The position numbers were made by a program, and so were the translations under genes. The notes under the pieces were generated by a model. The model was given only the letters and a program-made list of their open reading frames with translations, searched no databases and was not told the origin of the DNA. From positions 1-64,000 of the forward strand of contig JAJEHI010000103.1 of assembly GCA_022823775.1 (NCBI GenBank): DNA of 64,000 nucleotides. The letters run 5' to 3'. Below, one piece after another: positions 61,436 to 64,000 of the stretch (within the stretch, counting starts at the first letter, position 1; each line of letters begins with the position of its first letter). The DNA is from Defluviicoccus sp. (lineage in GTDB: Bacteria > Pseudomonadota > Alphaproteobacteria > MPNO01).

Positions 61436-62626
61436 ATGTTCATTCACCGCATCAAGCTCGAGAACATTCTCTCATTCGGGCCGGAGGCCCAGGAACTTGA
61501 ACTCCGGCCTCTCAACGTTCTGATCGGGCCCAACGGGTCCGGCAAGTCGAACCTCATTGAAGTGATCGGTCTGCTAAGAGCTGCCCCGAACGACATCATG
61601 GCCCCGATCCATGAAGGCGGCGGGGGAGACAACTGGATCTGGCGTGGCGAACCGAAAATGAAGGAAGCGCGAGTGGAGGTGGTCGTAGAACGATCCTTCC
61701 TCCGTTCGGACAAGAAGTCGCTTCGTTATTCGCTCAAGCTTGGTTCCTTCCTCTTCGGTATTCCAAGTCTCCGAGAGGAAATCGGAGAAGTTGAAGAAAC
61801 CGAACAACGAAATGATGGCTCGGAACTCTATGTGAAGCGTTCGCCAAGTGGGGTTACCTTGACTTACCTCGATGAGAGCGGGAAGAGAGGCCAGCGTGAA
61901 CTGGACCCGACGGACATCAACTCTCATCAATCGATCCTGTCGCAACTGAAGGATCCGGCTCAGTATCCGGAACTTACGTTTCTCGGGATGGACTTTGCCG
62001 GAATGCGTCTCTATCGCGAGTGGTCATTTGGCCGAAACACTCCACCGCGATTGCCACAGAAGGCCGACCTCCCAAATTACTCACTCGCGGAAGACGCTCA
62101 GAACCTTGGCATGGTCCTGAACCGCCTCGAGGGAGATTCCGATGCCAAGAGGAAGTTTCTCACCGCGCTTCGAATGCTCTACCACGGGATAGACGACTAC
62201 TACGTCCAGGTCGAGGCTGGCAGCGTCCAGGTATTTCTTATGGAGGGCACCGTCCCGATTCCGGCCACCAGGCTCTCCGACGGTACCCTTCGCTACCTTT
62301 GCTTGCTCGCCATTTTGTGCAATCCCGCCCTACCGAATCTGGTTTGTATCGAGGAACCGGAGCTCGGGTTGCACCCCGACATTCTGCCAAGCCTCGCCGA
62401 CCTGCTTCGCGAAGCCTCCGAGCGGTGCCAGCTCATCGTTACCACGCACTCGGACACTCTCGTGGATGCACTGACGGAGACGCCCGAGAGCATAGTCATC
62501 TGTGAGAAGGAGAACGGGCAGACCAAGCTCAAGCGCCTGGAAAAGGACGAGCTGTCCCATTGGCTAGAGAAGTATCGACTGGGCGAGCTGTGGACCTCCG
62601 GAGAGCTGGGGGGAACACGCTGGTGA
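61436..62626 (+). CDS. ABC/OLD-like ATPase (AAA_15/AAA_21 class), putative defence protein
   Basis: 396 aa. N-terminal IHRIKLENILSFG…LNVLIGPNGSGKSNLIEVI (Walker A), ABC signature-like RLSDGTLRYLCLLAIL, Walker B LVCIEEPELGLHPD and H-loop IVTTHSDTLVD place it with the RecF/OLD/AriA-type ATPases found in anti-phage systems. A helical insert (about residues 85-250) replaces the coiled-coil. ATG 61436 has AGGAGACACG upstream. Base composition is visibly less GC-rich than the neighbours. Its stop overlaps the DUF4276-like gene (GTGA). Confidence 0.9.
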   Translation: MFIHRIKLENILSFGPEAQELELRPLNVLIGPNGSGKSNLIEVIGLLRAAPNDIMAPIHEGGGGDNWIWRGEPKMKEARVEVVVERSFLRSDKKSLRYSLKLGSFLFGIPSLREEIGEVEETEQRNDGSELYVKRSPSGVTLTYLDESGKRGQRELDPTDINSHQSILSQLKDPAQYPELTFLGMDFAGMRLYREWSFGRNTPPRLPQKADLPNYSLAEDAQNLGMVLNRLEGDSDAKRKFLTALRMLYHGIDDYYVQVEAGSVQVFLMEGTVPIPATRLSDGTLRYLCLLAILCNPALPNLVCIEEPELGLHPDILPSLADLLREASERCQLIVTTHSDTLVDALTETPESIVICEKENGQTKLKRLEKDELSHWLEKYRLGELWTSGELGGTRW

Positions 62627-63228
62627 AGGTCAAGATCTATGTCGAGGGAGGAGGCGATGGCAAGGACCTGCGGACAAGGTGCCGCAGGGGGTTCAGTTCA
62701 TTCTTCGAGAAGGCGAACCTGGCGGGAAGGATGCCGAGAGTCATCGCTTGTGGCGGCAGGAAAACTGCCTTCGACAAGTTTCGTACAGCGTTTGGAGCGA
62801 AGAAAGCAGATGAGTTCATCGTCCTGCTGGTCGACAGCGAGGGCCCGGTCGCGGACGACGCCGATCCCTGGAAGCATTTGGCAGGACGTGACGGTTGGCA
62901 CGTGCCAGATGCGGCTACCGACGAAAATGCCCACCTAATGGTTCAATGTGTGGAGGCGTGGTTTTTGGCCGACGGGGACGGTCTGGCCGAATACTACGGT
63001 CGCGACTTCAATCTCAATGCTTTGCCTCGTCGAAGAGAGATCGAAGAGGTTGCCAAGGACGATATTTTCGATGGGTTACGAAACGCTACCCGCCAGTGCA
63101 AGAAGGGCGAGTACGGCAAGGGACGGCACTCATTCGACATTCTTGAGGGGACCGATCCCGCCAAGGTCTTTGATGCGTCGCCGCATGCCAAGCGCTTGAT
63201 CGACACCTTGCGGGCGAAGGCAACGTAA
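62623..63228 (+). CDS. DUF4276-like protein, possible TOPRIM nuclease partner
   Basis: 201 aa from GTG 62623, overlapping the ATPase stop. KIYVEGGGDGKDL at the start and FIVLLVDSEGPV about 70 residues later resemble the Glu and Asp-x-Asp/Glu positions of TOPRIM folds; then HLMVQCVEAWFLADGDGLAEYYG and KGRHSFDILEGTDP, conserved in DUF4276-type proteins. In OLD enzymes ATPase and TOPRIM are fused; here they would be split. Nuclease function is inference. Lower GC than flanking genes. Confidence 0.8.
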   Translation: MKVKIYVEGGGDGKDLRTRCRRGFSSFFEKANLAGRMPRVIACGGRKTAFDKFRTAFGAKKADEFIVLLVDSEGPVADDADPWKHLAGRDGWHVPDAATDENAHLMVQCVEAWFLADGDGLAEYYGRDFNLNALPRRREIEEVAKDDIFDGLRNATRQCKKGEYGKGRHSFDILEGTDPAKVFDASPHAKRLIDTLRAKAT

Positions 63229-63278
63229 CGAATGGCGTTGCTCAGGCGGTGCCGGGTATTGGGCGCCTTCTTGGAACG

Positions 63279-63371
63279 GGGGTGTCAAACGCGCGCCCCT
63301 GTTGTAAGAGAAGGCACGGCCCACCGCCAATCCGCGCGCCCGTAGCTCAGCCGGATAGAGCAGCGGACTTC
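63279..63371 (+). repeat. 93-bp direct repeat, right copy (attR-like)
   Basis: Second copy of the repeat at 61234-61326, here continuous with the complete tRNA-Arg. Offset between copies is 2,045 bp. No integrase or transposase lies between the copies. Confidence 0.92.
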
Positions 63372-63412
63372 TAATCCGCAGGTCGCAGGTTCGAATCCTG
63401 CCGGGCGCGCCA
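63336..63412 (+). tRNA. tRNA-Arg (anticodon TCT)
   Basis: 77 nt. Acceptor GCGCCCG/CGGGCGC, D-arm GCTCAGCCGGATAGAGC, anticodon stem GCGGA-CTTCTAA-TCCGC with TCT at 34-36, T-arm GCAGGTTCGAATCCTGC, discriminator G and encoded CCA. Complete, so the host keeps a functional copy after the duplication. Confidence 0.97.
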
Positions 63413-63466
63413 GCTTTCCAGAGCATTTTTCGACCCGGCGCGACCGCAGTCGGCTATCGCCCGAGG

Positions 63467-63576
63467 CCCCCTCACCCCGACCCTCTCCCCGGCGGCGAGA
63501 GGGGGAGTTGCGGCGCCGCTTCCTCCCTGCCTTCTCCCCTCCCGCTTGCGGGAGGGGCCGGGGGAGGGTGGGCCGG
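63467..63576. repeat. Interspersed GC-rich hairpin repeat, copy D
   Basis: CCCTCTCCCCGGCGGCGAGAGGG … CTCCCGCTTGCGGGAGGGGCCGGGGGAGGGTGGGCC, same unit and orientation as 121-240, including the preceding CGGCTATCGCCCG. Lies between tRNA-Arg and the second TRAP gene. Confidence 0.75.
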
Positions 63577-63640
63577 TTCGGTACGGACCTTCGCGAGCCG
63601 GTAGAGATGACGGGGTGAATTCGGGAACGGTACCCCCTCC

Positions 63641-64000
63641 CTACTTCCCGGCCGTCGCGGCCGCGGCCGCCTTGATGAGCTTGTACATCGGCGCGATCTT
63701 CGGGTTCTTGCCAAGGAATTCGTCGCCCAGCGGGCGTACCCGGCGGAACAGCTCGGCCCGGTCGGCGGCGGTGGGCGCGGTGACGGTGCCGCCTTTCTCG
63801 ATCCAGAGCTTCTCCCATTTCGCGGTGATCTCGACGGCGATCTTGACGGTGATGTCGCCCATCTCCTTGCCGACGTCGAAGATCGCCGCGCGGTGCGCCT
63901 TGGGCAGGCTGTCGAGCCACTTCCGGTTGAGCCACATGCCGCTCGGGATGAAGGCCGACTTCTCGTTGTAGATGTATTTTGCGACCGTGTAGAACTTGGA
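63641..64000 (-). CDS. TRAP transporter substrate-binding protein DctP, C-terminal part
   Basis: Open minus-strand frame running off the window end; the start is outside. Visible 119 residues include KSAFIPSGMWLNRKWLDSLPKAHRAAIFDVGKEMG, EKLWIEKGGTVTAPTAADRAELFRRVRPLGDEFLG, the usual C-terminal helices of DctP proteins (NKXWL.SLP…). A second TRAP system, different from the one at 2940. Confidence 0.8.
   Translation of the reverse strand, partial: SKFYTVAKYIYNEKSAFIPSGMWLNRKWLDSLPKAHRAAIFDVGKEMGDITVKIAVEITAKWEKLWIEKGGTVTAPTAADRAELFRRVRPLGDEFLGKNPKIAPMYKLIKAAAAATAGK

Noticed and set aside
61291-61440. tRNA-Arg with an intron at the anticodon loop
   Set aside because: No 3' tRNA half or group I intron core follows within the leader; the 93-bp repeat and the intact downstream tRNA explain it as a truncated duplicate.

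Overview
The window is GC-rich, densely coded DNA with short gaps and many ATGA/GTGA start-stop overlaps. Several features fit a free-living, metabolically versatile alphaproteobacterium: a TRAP C4-dicarboxylate-type transporter, an N-terminally extended ribosomal protein S9, an NDUFS4-type complex I accessory subunit, perfect TGTTTCACGTGAAACA parS sites and SUF rather than ISC Fe-S assembly. Species cannot be named from sequence alone.

Layout. 0-0.9 kb: end of an unknown gene, an interspersed repeat, and a divergent pair (59-aa basic protein and small HTH protein) separated by three 15-bp palindromes. 0.9-4.5 kb: TRAP transporter operon (DctP, DctQ, DctM) and a RidA-like protein on the minus strand. 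4.6-5.0 kb: a non-coding element with about 40-bp terminal inverted repeats. 5.0-9.2 kb (minus): YrdC-like protein, TrmO-like methyltransferase, nitroreductase, aryl-CoA ligase and a Phd/PIN toxin-antitoxin pair. 9.3-24.5 kb (mostly plus): hydantoinase/oxoprolinase B, two tandem parS sites, a CysN/CysC-like fusion with a reduced GTPase half, DUF1800/DUF1501/YceI/cytochrome b561, hydantoinase A, and a catabolic-looking series (class-III aminotransferase, dimeric-barrel protein, carboxymuconolactone-decarboxylase-like protein, maleate-isomerase-like protein, flavodoxin-type reductase, FAD monooxygenase). 24.5-26.8 kb (minus): luciferase-like oxidoreductase, an IS110 transposase remnant and enoyl-CoA hydratase. 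27.0-36.6 kb (plus): rplM-rpsI, argC, gamma-carbonic anhydrase, HEAT-like protein, amidohydrolase, quinone reductase, UbiD decarboxylase, glyoxalase and a second amidohydrolase. 36.7-39.1 kb (minus): ABC importer with two permeases and one ATPase but no binding protein. 39.3-40.0 kb: a second Phd/PIN pair. 40.0-47.4 kb: RutA-like monooxygenase, AA_synth (DUF1185), enamidase-like, DAO-type oxidoreductase, SDR, acyl-CoA-dehydrogenase-like and ornithine-cyclodeaminase-like genes. 47.5-51.4 kb: a three-component anthranilate/benzoate-type Rieske dioxygenase with a zinc alcohol dehydrogenase inserted before the reductase. 51.6-58.1 kb: complete SUF operon led by an Rrf2 regulator. 58.1-61.2 kb: PaaY-like protein, esterase, tRNA-Pro, NDUFS4-type subunit and M14-like peptidase. 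61.2-63.4 kb: a two-gene ABC-ATPase + DUF4276-like cassette bracketed by a perfect 93-bp direct repeat that carries the 5' half of tRNA-Arg(TCT). 63.6-64.0 kb: C-terminus of a second TRAP binding protein.

How it fits together. Much of the window looks like uptake (TRAP, ABC) plus ring-opening, amide-hydrolysing, decarboxylating and flavin-dependent catabolism of small N-containing or aromatic acids; the substrates are not deducible from sequence alone. Iron-sulfur assembly (SUF) lies directly downstream of the Fe-S-dependent dioxygenase genes. The strongest candidate for an undescribed system is the 61.2-63.4 kb cassette, whose composition and tRNA-linked duplication suggest a horizontally acquired OLD/PARIS-like defence module whose leader carries a copied tRNA 5' half. 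The parS pair, the CysN-degenerate APS kinase and the triple-palindrome HTH locus are the next most interesting items.
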